From positions 1-64,000 of the forward strand of contig NZ_FMAY01000007.1 in NCBI RefSeq assembly GCF_900094925.1: a stretch of 64,000 nt of DNA, read 5' to 3'. Source of the stretch: Kosakonia oryzendophytica. GTDB lineage: Bacteria; Pseudomonadota; Gammaproteobacteria; Enterobacterales; Enterobacteriaceae. Each line of letters opens with the position of its first letter. The stretch's first letter is position 1. Below are positions 35,967 through 48,165 of this stretch, in pieces. Under the pieces are notes generated by a model. That model had not been told where the DNA came from. It worked only from the letters and a program-made list of their open reading frames with translations, and ran no database searches. The translations under genes and the position numbers were made by a program.

Positions 35967-35988
35967 GCTCCCCGCGTTGGCGGGGAGC
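35967..35988 (+). other. Hairpin between araF and araG
   Basis: GCTCCCCGC (35967-35975), loop GTTG, GCGGGGAGC. A perfect 9-bp stem without T-run. Likely protects the araF mRNA 3' end, giving much more binding protein than ATPase, as usual in such operons. Confidence 0.75.
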
Positions 35989-36021
35989 CAGACGTACAAT
36001 GAACTGCTTTACGGAGACGGT

Positions 36022-37536
36022 ATGCAACAGTCTACCCCTTATCTCTCTTTTCGCGGCATCGGCAAGACATTTCCCGGTGTGAAAGCGCTCAGTGAGATCA
36101 GTTTTGATTGCCACGCCGGGCAAGTCCATGCCCTGATGGGTGAAAACGGCGCAGGCAAATCGACACTTTTAAAAATTCTTAGCGGCAACTATGCGCCGAC
36201 CACCGGAACCTTGGTGATCAAAGGTGAAGAGGTCTCTTTTGCCGATACTACGGCAGCACTGAACGCCGGGGTGGCGATTATTTACCAGGAATTGCACCTG
36301 GTACCTGAAATGACCGTTGCCGAGAATATCTATCTCGGACAACTGCCCCATAAAGGCGGCATCGTAAATCGTTCGCTGCTGAATTACGAAGCGGGTTTGC
36401 AGCTTCAACACCTGGGTCTGGATATCGACCCGCAAACGCCGCTGAAATATCTCTCTATTGGGCAGTGGCAAATGGTGGAGATTGCCAAGGCGCTGGCGCG
36501 CAATGCCAAAATTATCGCTTTTGACGAACCCACCAGTTCGCTGTCGGCGCGCGAAATCGACAACCTGTTCCGCGTGATCCGCGAACTGCGCAAAGAAGGA
36601 CGAGTGATCCTGTATGTTTCGCACCGCATGGAAGAAATTTTCGCTCTGAGCGACGCGATTACCGTCTTTAAAGATGGCCGCTATGTGCGCACCTTTACCG
36701 ATATGCAGCAGGTCAACCATGACCAACTGGTGCAGGCGATGGTCGGGCGCGATCTGGGGGATATTTACGGCTGGCAGCCGCGAGAATATGGCGAGGAACG
36801 CCTGCGTCTCGAACAGGTCAAAGCGCCGGGTGTCCGGACGCCGATTAGCCTGAGCGTACGCAGCGGTGAAATCGTCGGCCTGTTCGGGCTGGTAGGTGCC
36901 GGGCGCAGCGAGCTGATGAAAGGCTTGTTTGGCGGAACACGCATCACGGAAGGGCGCGTGTTCATTGATGGTGAGGCAGTGAATATTCAGAAACCGGCAC
37001 ATGCCATCCATGCCGGTATGATGCTGTGCCCGGAAGATCGCAAAGCGGAGGGCATCATCCCGGTTCATTCGGTGCAGGAAAACATCAATATCAGTGCCCG
37101 CCGCAAATATATCCGCGCCGGTTGCCTGATCGATAATGGCTGGGAAAGCCAGAACGCCGAGCACCATATTCGTTCGCTCAACATCAAAACACCGAGTGCG
37201 AATCAGCTGATTATGAATCTTTCCGGCGGAAACCAGCAGAAAGCCATTTTGGGCCGTTGGCTCTCCGAAGAGATGAAAGTGATTTTGCTGGATGAGCCAA
37301 CCCGCGGCATTGATGTCGGGGCAAAACATGAAATCTATAACGTGATTTATGCGCTGGCGTCCCGGGGGGTTGCGGTGTTGTTCGCCTCAAGCGATCTGCC
37401 GGAGGTGCTGGGCGTTGCCGACCGCATTGTTGTCATGCGGGAAGGCGAAATCGCCGGTGAGCTGTTACACGGTCAGGGCGATGAACAGCAGGCGCTGAGC
37501 CTCGCGATGCCTAAAGTTAGTCAGGCTGTCGCCTGA
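36022..37536 (+). CDS. araG: L-arabinose transporter ATP-binding protein
   Basis: 504 aa from ATG 36022 ([20 protein letters not shown]), ribosome site ACGGAGACGGT. Two ABC domains: first with Walker [10 protein letters not shown] and signature [10 protein letters not shown]; second with signature [15 protein letters not shown], Walker [15 protein letters not shown]. The second Walker A is degenerate (GLVGAGRSE), as usual in this family. Confidence 0.97.
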   Translation: MQQSTPYLSFRGIGKTFPGVKALSEISFDCHAGQVHALMGENGAGKSTLLKILSGNYAPTTGTLVIKGEEVSFADTTAALNAGVAIIYQELHLVPEMTVAENIYLGQLPHKGGIVNRSLLNYEAGLQLQHLGLDIDPQTPLKYLSIGQWQMVEIAKALARNAKIIAFDEPTSSLSAREIDNLFRVIRELRKEGRVILYVSHRMEEIFALSDAITVFKDGRYVRTFTDMQQVNHDQLVQAMVGRDLGDIYGWQPREYGEERLRLEQVKAPGVRTPISLSVRSGEIVGLFGLVGAGRSELMKGLFGGTRITEGRVFIDGEAVNIQKPAHAIHAGMMLCPEDRKAEGIIPVHSVQENINISARRKYIRAGCLIDNGWESQNAEHHIRSLNIKTPSANQLIMNLSGGNQQKAILGRWLSEEMKVILLDEPTRGIDVGAKHEIYNVIYALASRGVAVLFASSDLPEVLGVADRIVVMREGEIAGELLHGQGDEQQALSLAMPKVSQAVA

Positions 37537-37550
37537 GTGAGGAGAAAATG

Positions 37551-38531
37551 ATGTCATCTTTAACTACGTCCCGCGCAACAAAGTCGACTTTCAGTTTCGG
37601 TCGTATCTGGGATCAGTTTGGCATGCTGGTGGTTTTCGCCGTGCTGTTTATTGGCTGCGCCGTTTTTGTGCCGAACTTTGCCACTTTCGTCAATATGAAA
37701 GGGCTGGGGCTGGCCATTTCCATGTCGGGCATGGTCGCCTGCGGTATGTTATTTTGCCTGGCTTCCGGCGATTTTGACCTCTCTGTCGCCTCCGTTATTG
37801 CCTGTGCTGGTGTCACCACGGCAGTGGTCATTAACATGACAGAAAGCCTGTGGATTGGCGTCTTTGCGGGTTTGCTGCTTGGCATCATCAGCGGGTTAAT
37901 CAACGGATTTGTGATTGCACGTTTAAAAATTAACGCCCTGATCACGACGCTTGCCACCATGCAAATTGTGCGCGGGCTGGCCTATATTATCTCTGATGGT
38001 AAAGCGGTGGGCATTGAAGACGAACGCTTCTTCACGCTGGGCTATGCCAACTGGCTTGGATTGCCTGCGCCTATCTGGTTGACCGTTGGATGCCTGATTA
38101 TTTTTGGTTTCCTGCTGAACAAGACCACCTTTGGTCGTAATACCCTGGCGATAGGCGGTAATGAAGAGGCTGCACGACTGGCCGGGGTGCCGGTCGTCAG
38201 AACCAAAATTATCATCTTTGTGCTGTCTGGTCTGGTATCGGCAGCAGCGGGGATTATCCTTGCCTCGCGCATGACCAGCGGCCAGCCAATGACCTCAATA
38301 GGCTATGAACTGATCGTGATTTCAGCCTGCGTGCTGGGGGGCGTGTCTCTGAAAGGGGGGATTGGTAAAATTTCTTACGTGGTAGCGGGGATTTTGATCC
38401 TCGGCACCGTGGAAAATGCCATGAACCTGCTGAATATTTCGCCGTTCTCGCAATATGTGGTGCGTGGTTTGATTCTGCTGGCGGCTGTTATTTTCGACCG
38501 CTACAAACAAAAAGCCAAACGTACCGTTTGA
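37551..38531 (+). CDS. araH: L-arabinose transporter permease
   Basis: 326 aa from the second of two adjacent ATGs (37551), which sits better behind GAGGAG than 37548. About eight to ten membrane helices; RbsC-type permease with GGNEEAARLAGVPV loop and FDLSVASVIACAGVTTAVV. Final gene of araFGH. Confidence 0.95.
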   Translation: MSSLTTSRATKSTFSFGRIWDQFGMLVVFAVLFIGCAVFVPNFATFVNMKGLGLAISMSGMVACGMLFCLASGDFDLSVASVIACAGVTTAVVINMTESLWIGVFAGLLLGIISGLINGFVIARLKINALITTLATMQIVRGLAYIISDGKAVGIEDERFFTLGYANWLGLPAPIWLTVGCLIIFGFLLNKTTFGRNTLAIGGNEEAARLAGVPVVRTKIIIFVLSGLVSAAAGIILASRMTSGQPMTSIGYELIVISACVLGGVSLKGGIGKISYVVAGILILGTVENAMNLLNISPFSQYVVRGLILLAAVIFDRYKQKAKRTV

Positions 38532-38579
38532 TACATCCCGCAGAAATTCCCGACACAAACTTTCAGTTTACGTCCACTC

Positions 38580-38607
38580 CTTACCAGCCGCTAATCCGGC
38601 TGGTAAG
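38580..38607 (+). other. Hairpin after araH
   Basis: CTTACCAGCC pairs with GGCTGGTAAG across 8 bases; no T-run, so a stabiliser or factor-dependent terminator. Confidence 0.6.
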
Positions 38608-38617
38608 TCATGCTTAA

Positions 38618-40922
<2,305 letters not shown>

Positions 40923-40953
40923 CGACAAAGGCTCCCGTAAGGGCGGGGGCCTG

Positions 40954-41379
40954 CTACTTCGTTAATGCCACTAATAACACATCGACCTCGCTGGTGCTGA
41001 CAATGCTCTTCGCGGAACAGGCGGCACGCGAGAAAAACGTCTGGTTATGGTTCCCGCACAATACTAAATCGACAGCCTGCTTGCGGCAGGTATGCAGAAT
41101 ATGTTCGCTTAGTTCACCTGAGGCAATGATCACGCGTTCGATTGGATAACCCGCGCTGCTAACAAGTTCATCCATAAATTGTTGTGTCTCTTCCTGTATG
41201 ACTTCGCGCACGTTTTCCATCATTGGTGCCGCGAGTTGATTATACAGTTCAGGATCGGCTGCAAGGGTAATGAGGGTGATGCGGGCGTTGAAAGGACGGG
41301 CGATATCGATAGCTTTTGCCAGCAATTGCCGGCTTTCTGGCGTGACCGCCACCGCGACCAGAAGATGAGCATAAGACAT
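40954..41379 (-). CDS. uspC: Universal stress protein UspC
   Basis: 141 aa from ATG 41379 (MSYAHLLVAVAVTPESRQLL), with ribosome site GGGGAGAGAG. UspA-fold protein; the ATP loop G-x2-G-x9-G(S/T) is not obvious, as in UspA/UspC. Linked to motility and stress in E. coli, where it also lies between otsA and flhD. Confidence 0.92.
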   Translation of the reverse strand: MSYAHLLVAVAVTPESRQLLAKAIDIARPFNARITLITLAADPELYNQLAAPMMENVREVIQEETQQFMDELVSSAGYPIERVIIASGELSEHILHTCRKQAVDLVLCGNHNQTFFSRAACSAKSIVSTSEVDVLLVALTK

Positions 41380-42161
41380 GTCTCTCTCCCCGATTTGAAT
41401 CAAATTTTTCTCACCATTACTCCCTTTCTGCAGGCAGTGCAACCCGGAAATATTGCTGCGATGTGAAGGTTATCATAAATATTCATTAATTATTCTTACG
41501 TAACGGCATGGTCGCGGTTTGAGCGGGTTAATCGAATTTAAAATCTTATCTAAAATTAAGAGAATTTCAGATCAAATTGTTAAATTATTGATAGCAATGA
41601 CTAAGTGTTTCTGAATGATAACGTAGCTGTATTATGTAGCCACACTTAAAAGGTAATCTATTGTTTTTTATTGGTTTTTGTTTTTGTGTCTTTTGTAGAT
41701 ACATTTGTCTGGATGTAAATGACGCAGCAGGGTAAACCTCCGACCAGTCAACAATGTTTAGGCTCAGGGTTGCATGAGTATTCGTGAGAAAGGAATAGAA
41801 AAGGTGCTCAATCGGCCAAAAAAACATCAAATATGAAGCGTGACTGATAGATTTATTGCCCAGAATCACTTAAATTATGTGATCTGGATCACAAAAATTT
41901 CAAAATTTCACACGAGTCAGATTGTATGTGGCATCACCTACGAGTACAGTTGCGTCGAATTAGGAAAAATCTTAGTTCTTTGTAAGAAATGATTAAGAAC
42001 TTAGCAGGGCATAAACATTTGAGCGAAGCGCCCATGCACATGCGATCCTAAGTCAGTTATGCATTTAGCCTTTCTTTTTTTATACCGGGTTTTTTCCCGG
42101 CGACATCACGGGGTGCGGCTCAGCCGCATAAGATACAAGTTGGTTATTCGGGATGGGAAAA
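41380..42161 (+). promoter_or_regulatory. flhD: flhDC regulatory region and leader
   Basis: 782 bases, AT-rich, no real gene. A perfect-core CRP site TGTGA-TCTGGA-TCACA is at 41877-41892. An RcsAB-like box TAGGAAAAATCTTA is at 41961-41974. From the E. coli spacing (CRP about 72 bases before the start) I place transcription near 41956, giving a leader of about 205 nt as in E. coli and putting the Rcs box just downstream of the start. Leader hairpins: CCGGG/CCCGG (42085-42100) and TGCGGCT/AGCCGCA (42114-42128). GGA motifs at 42151-42158 overlap the ribosome site and could bind CsrA. Confidence 0.75.
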
Positions 42162-42512
42162 ATGCATACATCCGAGTTGCTGAAACATGTTTACGACATC
42201 AACCTGTCGTATTTACTCCTTGCTCAGCGTTTGATTAGCCAGGACAAAGCGTCCGCAATGTTCCGTCTTGGCATTAACGAAGAAATGGCTACCACACTGG
42301 GTGAGTTAACCCTTCCGCAAATGGTTAAACTGGCTGAAACTAACCAGCTGATCTGCCAGTTCCGTTTTGACAATCACCAGACTATTACTCGTCTGACCCA
42401 GGAATCACGCGTGGATGACTTACAGCAAGTCCACACCGGGATTTTACTTTCCACTCGCCTGCTTAATGAGTCTTCTCAGACCGGCGACGCGGCCAGAAAG
42501 AAAAGGGCGTAA
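42162..42512 (+). CDS. flhD: Flagellar master regulator FlhD
   Basis: 116 aa from ATG 42162 ([20 protein letters not shown]); an ATG three codons earlier is also possible. Mostly helical; dimerises through a Cys in most relatives and forms FlhD4C2. Activates class 2 flagellar promoters with sigma-70. Stop is 2 bases before flhC. Confidence 0.97.
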   Translation: MHTSELLKHVYDINLSYLLLAQRLISQDKASAMFRLGINEEMATTLGELTLPQMVKLAETNQLICQFRFDNHQTITRLTQESRVDDLQQVHTGILLSTRLLNESSQTGDAARKKRA

Positions 42513-42514
42513 AG

Positions 42515-43093
42515 ATGAGCGAAAAAAGCATTGTTCAGGAAGCCCGCGACATCCAGTTAGCAATGGAACTGATCACGCTGGGCGCACGTTTGCAAATGCT
42601 GGAAAGTGAGACGCAACTGAGCCGTGGGCGTCTCATTAAACTCTATAAAGAGTTGCGTGGTAGCCCGCCGCCAAAAGGTATGCTGCCATTTTCCACTGAC
42701 TGGTTCATGACCTGGGAGCAGAATATCCATGCATCCATGTTCTGTAACGCCTGGCAATTTTTACTGAAAACAGGCTTGTGCAGCGGTGTTGATGCGGTCA
42801 TCAAAGCATACCGACTCTATCTCGAACAATGCCCTCAAGCTGAGGAAGGACCACTGTTGGCGCTGACCCGCGCCTGGACGCTGGTTCGTTTCGTGGAAAG
42901 CGGAATGCTGGAGTTGTCTCGCTGTAATTGCTGCGGTGGTAATTTTATTACGCATGCACACCAGCCGGTTGGTAGTTTCGCCTGCAGTTTATGCCAGCCG
43001 CCGTCTCGCGCGGTAAAAAGACGTAAACTTTCCCGCGATGCTGCCGATATTATTCCACAACTGCTGGATGAACAGATCGATCAGGCTGTTTGA
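42515..43093 (+). CDS. flhC: Flagellar master regulator FlhC
   Basis: 192 aa. Four zinc cysteines in [11 protein letters not shown] and FACSLCQP. Provides DNA binding in FlhD4C2. Directly follows flhD. Confidence 0.97.
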   Translation: MSEKSIVQEARDIQLAMELITLGARLQMLESETQLSRGRLIKLYKELRGSPPPKGMLPFSTDWFMTWEQNIHASMFCNAWQFLLKTGLCSGVDAVIKAYRLYLEQCPQAEEGPLLALTRAWTLVRFVESGMLELSRCNCCGGNFITHAHQPVGSFACSLCQPPSRAVKRRKLSRDAADIIPQLLDEQIDQAV

Positions 43094-43117
43094 CCGAATC
43101 AGGTGGAAAACACTCCA

Positions 43118-43149
43118 GCAGCGGTGCAGTAATGCCGCTGCTTTTTTTT
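43118..43149 (+). terminator. Terminator of flhDC
   Basis: GCAGCGG pairs with CCGCTGC over a 10-base loop, then eight Ts. Confidence 0.85.
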
Positions 43150-43216
43150 GCCTCCGATTCGTTAACCCTCTGAAATGTTTATCCCTAGCCTTAGTCATTA
43201 GCAGAAGGATGATGTC

Positions 43217-44104
43217 GTGCTTATCGTATTAGGTTACCTGGTTGTTCTTGGCGCAGTCTTAGGCGGTTACATGATGACCGGCGGGCACCTTGGAGCACTG
43301 TATCAGCCGTCGGAACTGATCATCATCGGTGGTGCGGGTGTTGGTGCGTTTATCGTTGGTAACAATGGTAAAGCCATCAAAGGAACGATGAAAGCATTGC
43401 CTTTGTTATTTCGCCGTTCGAAATACACCAAAAGCATGTATATGGACTTGCTGGCGCTGCTCTATCGCCTGATGGCGAAATCACGTCAACAGGGTATGTT
43501 CTCTCTGGAGCGTGATATTGAAAACCCCAAAGAGAGCGAGATTTTTGCCAGTTATCCACGGATTCTCGCGGACGCAACCATGCTTGAATTTATCGTGGAT
43601 TACCTGCGACTCATCATCAGCGGCAACATGAACACCTTCGAAATTGAAGCGCTGATGGATGAAGAGATCGAAACACACGAAAGCGAAGCCGAAGTTCCGG
43701 CGAATGCGCTGGCGGCGGTAGGGGATTCTCTCCCGGCATTCGGTATCGTCGCGGCGGTAATGGGCGTGGTACACGCACTGGCGTCGGCGGATCGTCCGGC
43801 AGCTGAGCTGGGGGCGTTGATTGCTCACGCGATGGTGGGGACGTTTCTCGGTATTCTGCTGGCGTACGGTTTTATCTCTCCGCTGGCCAGTGTACTGCGC
43901 CAGAAGAGCGCTGAAACTGCCAAGATGATGCAGTGCGTGAAGATCACATTGCTGTCGAACCTTAACGGTTACGCACCGCCAATTGCGGTTGAGTTTGGTC
44001 GTAAAACGCTGTACTCCAGTGAACGTCCGTCGTTTGTTGAACTGGATGAACACGTGCGTGCGGTGAGAAACCCTAACCAACAGACGACGACTGAGGACGC
44101 ATGA
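43217..44104 (+). CDS. motA: Flagellar stator protein MotA
   Basis: 295 aa from GTG 43217, ribosome site AGAAGGATGATGTC. Four membrane helices with a large cytoplasmic loop holding the charged [20 protein letters not shown] segment that meets FliG. Proton channel with MotB. Stop overlaps motB's start by 4 bases. Confidence 0.97.
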   Translation: MLIVLGYLVVLGAVLGGYMMTGGHLGALYQPSELIIIGGAGVGAFIVGNNGKAIKGTMKALPLLFRRSKYTKSMYMDLLALLYRLMAKSRQQGMFSLERDIENPKESEIFASYPRILADATMLEFIVDYLRLIISGNMNTFEIEALMDEEIETHESEAEVPANALAAVGDSLPAFGIVAAVMGVVHALASADRPAAELGALIAHAMVGTFLGILLAYGFISPLASVLRQKSAETAKMMQCVKITLLSNLNGYAPPIAVEFGRKTLYSSERPSFVELDEHVRAVRNPNQQTTTEDA

Positions 44105-45048
44105 AAAATCAGTCCCATCCAATCGTTGTTGTAAAACGAAAAAAACATAAAGGCCACGGCGGCGGCAGTCACGGTTCCTGGAAGATAGCCTATGCCGACT
44201 TTATGACGGCGATGATGGCGTTCTTCCTGGTGATGTGGTTGATCTCCATCTCCAGCCCGAAAGAACTGATCCAGATTGCGGAATATTTCCGCACGCCGCT
44301 GGCAACTGCGGTCACGGGTGGGCCGAGAATTTCTAATAGCGACAGTCCGATTCCGGGCGGTGGCGATGACTACACACAGCAAAAGGGCGAAATACAAAAA
44401 CAGCCCAACATTGATGATTTGAAAAAACGCATGGAGCAATCGCGCCTGAGTAAATTGCGCGGTGATCTGGACCAGTTAATTGAAGCCGATCCCAAACTGC
44501 GTGCGTTACGTCCGCATCTGAAAATCGACCTGGTACAGGAAGGGCTACGCATTCAGATTATCGACAGCCAGAACCGGCCGATGTTTAAGACCGGCAGTGC
44601 GGAGGTTGAGCCCTATATGCGTGATATTTTACGGGCGATTGCGCCAATACTAAATGGGATCCCCAACAGGATCAGCCTGTCGGGCCATACCGATGATTTC
44701 CCTTACGCTAATGGCGAGAAAGGGTACAGCAACTGGGAGCTTTCCGCCGACCGCGCCAACGCGTCGCGCCGTGAGCTGGTTGCCGGAGGGCTGGACAATG
44801 GCAAGATCCTCAGGGTGGTCGGCATGGCAGCAACAATGCGCATGGCTGACGCAGGTCCGGATGAAGCAATCAACCGCCGAATTAGTCTTTTGGTTCTTAA
44901 TAAGCAAGCAGAACAGGCCATTCTGCATGAAAACGCCGAAAGTCAGAATGCGCCAGTAAGCGCGATTACACAGCCAGAGGTAGCGGGTGCAACCGCGCCA
45001 GCGTCTCCGGCAGCAGTTTCCACATCGCCACAAGCCGAACCGAGGTGA
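44101..45048 (+). CDS. motB: Flagellar stator protein MotB
   Basis: 315 aa. Basic N-terminus, one membrane helix with proton-carrying Asp33 in [13 protein letters not shown] (Asp32 in E. coli; one residue inserted), plug region, and OmpA-like peptidoglycan domain ([29 protein letters not shown]). The C-terminal tail is Ala/Pro rich, slightly longer than in E. coli. Confidence 0.97.
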   Translation: MKNQSHPIVVVKRKKHKGHGGGSHGSWKIAYADFMTAMMAFFLVMWLISISSPKELIQIAEYFRTPLATAVTGGPRISNSDSPIPGGGDDYTQQKGEIQKQPNIDDLKKRMEQSRLSKLRGDLDQLIEADPKLRALRPHLKIDLVQEGLRIQIIDSQNRPMFKTGSAEVEPYMRDILRAIAPILNGIPNRISLSGHTDDFPYANGEKGYSNWELSADRANASRRELVAGGLDNGKILRVVGMAATMRMADAGPDEAINRRISLLVLNKQAEQAILHENAESQNAPVSAITQPEVAGATAPASPAAVSTSPQAEPR

Positions 45049-45052
45049 TAGC

Positions 45053-47125
45053 GTGAGCATGGATATTAGCGATTTTTATCAGACATTTTTTGATGAAGCT
45101 GACGAGTTGTTGGCCGATATGGAACAACACTTGTTGGATTTGGTGCCTGAAGCACCGGATTCAGAACAGCTCAACGCCATCTTTCGTGCTGCGCACTCAA
45201 TAAAAGGTGGTGCTGGCACATTTGGCTTCACCATCTTGCAGGAAACCACCCATTTAATGGAAAACCTGCTTGATGAGGCGCGGCGTGGAGAGATGCAGCT
45301 CAACACCGATATTATCAACCTGTTTTTGGAAACCAAAGATATTATGCAGGAACAGCTCGACGCCTATAAAAGCTCGCAAGAGCCAGATGCCGCCAGCTTT
45401 GAATACATCTGCAATGCTCTGCGCCAGCTGGCGTTGGAAGCAAAAGGAGAGGTTGTTCCCGCCGCTGCGAGCGCCGCGAAACTCTCCGTTGTTGATGCTG
45501 CTGCACCGGAATCTGAAACCACAGCCGCGCCGGCCGCTGAAAGCGACGGTAAACTGCGTATTGTTCTGTCTCGCCTGAAAGAGAGCGAAATTGGATTGCT
45601 GGAAGAGGAACTGAGCAATCTGGGTACGCTCAGCGATGTCGTGAAGGGCACTGATACCCTGAGTGTGACGCTCGATAGCGGGGTTGGCGAAGACGATATC
45701 ATTGCGGTGCTGTGCTTTGTGATTGAAGCCGACCAAATCGCCTTTGAAAAATCCGCGGCGGCATCTGCGCCTGCTGCAGCCGAAACGGCGGCAGCTGCTA
45801 CTGCGGCTGCCGACAACGCTGCAGAAGCGACGTCGCAAGCAGTTGTGCCAGTAGTGAAACCTGCTGCGGCGCCTGCGTTGAAAGCGGTGGCGAAAGAGCA
45901 ACCGGCTGGTCGTGAAAAACCCGCTGCTCGCGCCAGCGAATCCACCAGTATTCGTGTTGCCGTTGAGAAAGTAGACCAACTGATTAACCTGGTGGGTGAG
46001 CTGGTTATTACCCAGTCAATGTTGGCACAGCGTTCCAACGAGCTGGATCCGGTCACCCATGGCGATCTGATCACCAGTATGAGTCAGCTTCAGCGCAACG
46101 CTCGCGACCTGCAGGAATCGGTAATGTCCATCCGTATGATGCCGATGGAGTATGTCTTCAGCCGTTTCCCTCGCCTGGTTCGCGACCTCGCCAGTAAGCT
46201 GGATAAACAGGTTGAGCTGACCCTGCAGGGGAGTTCAACCGAACTGGATAAGAGCCTGATCGAGCGTATTATTGACCCGTTAACACACCTGGTGCGTAAC
46301 AGCCTCGACCACGGGATTGAGTCTCCGCAGAAACGTGTTGAAGCTGGCAAATCTCCGGTGGGCAACCTGATCCTCTCGGCGGAACACCAGGGCGGGAACA
46401 TCTGCATTGAAGTGACGGACGATGGTGCAGGTCTGAACCGTGAACGTATCCTGGCGAAGGCAATTTCTCAGGGCATGGCAGTTCATGACAATATGACCGA
46501 TGAAGAGGTGGGGATGCTGATTTTTGCACCTGGCTTCTCTACCGCAGAACAGGTGACTGACGTTTCCGGTCGCGGTGTCGGCATGGACGTGGTGAAACGT
46601 AACATCCAGGAAATGGGTGGTCACGTTGAGATCAAGTCTAAACAAGGTTCTGGCACAACAATTCGTATTCTGCTGCCGCTGACGCTGGCGATCCTCGACG
46701 GGATGTCAGTGAAAGTGAACGACGAAGTCTTCATTCTGCCGCTGAACGCAGTAATGGAATCTTTGCAGCCGCGTGAAGAAGATCTGCATCCGCTCGCGGG
46801 TGGGGAACGTGTACTGGAAGTGCGCGGTGAGTATCTGCCGCTGGTAGAACTGTGGAAAGTGTTTGACGTCATGGGCGCGAAAACCGAAGCCACGCAAGGT
46901 ATCGTCGTGATTCTGCAGAGTGCTGGTCGTCGTTATGCACTGCTGGTTGATCAACTGATTGGTCAGCACCAGGTGGTGGTTAAAAACCTGGAAAGTAACT
47001 ATCGCAAAGTGCCGGGGATTTCTGCGGCCACCATCCTTGGGGATGGTAGTGTCGCGCTGATCGTCGACGTATCGGCGCTGCAGGGATTAAATCGTGAACA
47101 TCGTATGGCGCACACAGCTGCCTGA
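45053..47125 (+). CDS. cheA: Chemotaxis histidine kinase CheA
   Basis: 690 aa from GTG 45053. P1 domain with phosphorylated His48 (RAAHSIKGG); P2 CheY/CheB-binding domain about 165-235; a long Ala-rich linker ([19 protein letters not shown]); P3 dimerisation; P4 kinase with N, G1 ([11 protein letters not shown]) and G2 ([11 protein letters not shown]) boxes; P5 CheW-like end. E. coli CheA is 654 aa; the extra length is mostly in the two linkers flanking P2. Starts 5 bases after motB. Confidence 0.97.
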   Translation: MSMDISDFYQTFFDEADELLADMEQHLLDLVPEAPDSEQLNAIFRAAHSIKGGAGTFGFTILQETTHLMENLLDEARRGEMQLNTDIINLFLETKDIMQEQLDAYKSSQEPDAASFEYICNALRQLALEAKGEVVPAAASAAKLSVVDAAAPESETTAAPAAESDGKLRIVLSRLKESEIGLLEEELSNLGTLSDVVKGTDTLSVTLDSGVGEDDIIAVLCFVIEADQIAFEKSAAASAPAAAETAAAATAAADNAAEATSQAVVPVVKPAAAPALKAVAKEQPAGREKPAARASESTSIRVAVEKVDQLINLVGELVITQSMLAQRSNELDPVTHGDLITSMSQLQRNARDLQESVMSIRMMPMEYVFSRFPRLVRDLASKLDKQVELTLQGSSTELDKSLIERIIDPLTHLVRNSLDHGIESPQKRVEAGKSPVGNLILSAEHQGGNICIEVTDDGAGLNRERILAKAISQGMAVHDNMTDEEVGMLIFAPGFSTAEQVTDVSGRGVGMDVVKRNIQEMGGHVEIKSKQGSGTTIRILLPLTLAILDGMSVKVNDEVFILPLNAVMESLQPREEDLHPLAGGERVLEVRGEYLPLVELWKVFDVMGAKTEATQGIVVILQSAGRRYALLVDQLIGQHQVVVKNLESNYRKVPGISAATILGDGSVALIVDVSALQGLNREHRMAHTAA

Positions 47126-47147
47126 TTTCGTTAAAAAGGTATAAAAC

Positions 47148-47651
47148 ATGACCGGTATGAGTAATGTAGCAAAACTGGCGGGCGAGCCATCAGGTCAGGA
47201 ATTCCTGGTATTCACTCTGGGCGATGAAGAATACGGTATCGATATTCTCAAAGTGCAGGAAATTCGTGGCTATGATCAGGTGACGCGTATTGCCAATACC
47301 CCCGACTTTATTAAAGGTGTCACCAACTTGCGTGGTGTGATTGTGCCGATTGTCGACCTGCGCGTGAAGTTCAGCCAGGGCGACGTTGAGTATGATGACA
47401 ACACCGTGGTTATCGTGCTGAATTTCGGCCAGCGTGTGGTGGGGATTGTGGTCGATGGCGTATCTGATGTGCTCTCTCTGGCATCCGATCAGATTCGCCC
47501 GGCACCGGAATTCGCCGTTACCCTGTCTACCGAATACCTTACGGGCCTGGGCGCGCTCGGCGACCGTATGCTGATTCTGGTGAACATCGAAAAACTGCTC
47601 AACAGCGATGAAATGGCGCTGTTGGACATCGCTGCGACCCACGTAGCGTAA
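47148..47651 (+). CDS. cheW: Chemotaxis coupling protein CheW
   Basis: 167 aa. SH3-like CheW fold: [24 protein letters not shown] and [14 protein letters not shown]. Couples receptors to CheA. Confidence 0.97.
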   Translation: MTGMSNVAKLAGEPSGQEFLVFTLGDEEYGIDILKVQEIRGYDQVTRIANTPDFIKGVTNLRGVIVPIVDLRVKFSQGDVEYDDNTVVIVLNFGQRVVGIVVDGVSDVLSLASDQIRPAPEFAVTLSTEYLTGLGALGDRMLILVNIEKLLNSDEMALLDIAATHVA

Positions 47652-47657
47652 TTATTC

Positions 47658-47690
47658 GGGCGGGTAACATCCGTTACCCGCCCTTATTTT
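47658..47690 (+). terminator. Terminator of motAB-cheAW
   Basis: GGGCGGGTAAC, ATCC loop, GTTACCCGCCC, then TTATTTT. Perfect 11-bp stem seven bases after cheW. Confidence 0.95.
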
Positions 47691-48107
47691 GTCTTCGCTT
47701 AACGTCTTTCCTTAAATATATCCTGTAGCCAAATGGAATCCGGATAAATATTTCCCCGGAACGCTTTAAATGCAGATGTCCTTTGCATAAGGCCCTGTGG
47801 ATGGCATTTCAATAATCCATGACCGTTATTAATGGTTACACCACCATCAATACGGCGGACATAAATGTTGGCAGCGCTTCGCCGGTACACAATTTTCACT
47901 CTATTACTGTGACCCGCAAAGGCAGTAGCGATACGGTTGGTATCAATGATGAAGGTCACGCCAGCGGGGGAGTATGCAACAGGAGCAGTGGCAGCAACTG
48001 CCGGAGTTATGAGATCGATAAAGCGGCACATCCGCCGGGATCCGATAGTGATACATTAACTGTGGATATTGTGTTTTAAGTCGCAATTTAATTCCCTTTC
48101 GCAAATG
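47691..48107. other. Spacer between cheW and tar with unassigned reading frames
   Basis: No convincing gene. An 86-codon plus-strand frame (47819-48079) ends [10 protein letters not shown], reminiscent of the final strand of fimbrial or coat-type secreted proteins, and could be a fragment of a lost gene. A 110-codon minus-strand frame (47699-48031) overlaps it. Neither has a good ribosome site. In E. coli cheW is followed closely by tar. Confidence 0.45.
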
Positions 48108-48134
48108 TAAAGTTCCCTGGCTGCATGCCGATAA
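48108..48134 (+). promoter_or_regulatory. tar: Sigma-28 (FliA) promoter of tar
   Basis: TAAAGTTC, 11 bases, GCCGATAA: an exact match in spacing and in the -10 element to the FliA consensus. It lies 31 bases before the tar start. It makes tar-cheRBYZ a class 3 operon. Confidence 0.95.
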
Positions 48135-48165
48135 CACCGTTAAGAACTTATCAAGAAGGTGTTGC

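Noticed and set aside
41585-41869. 94-codon minus-strand frame upstream of flhD
   Set aside because: Lies in the AT-rich flhDC control region, has no ribosome site and no recognisable sequence.
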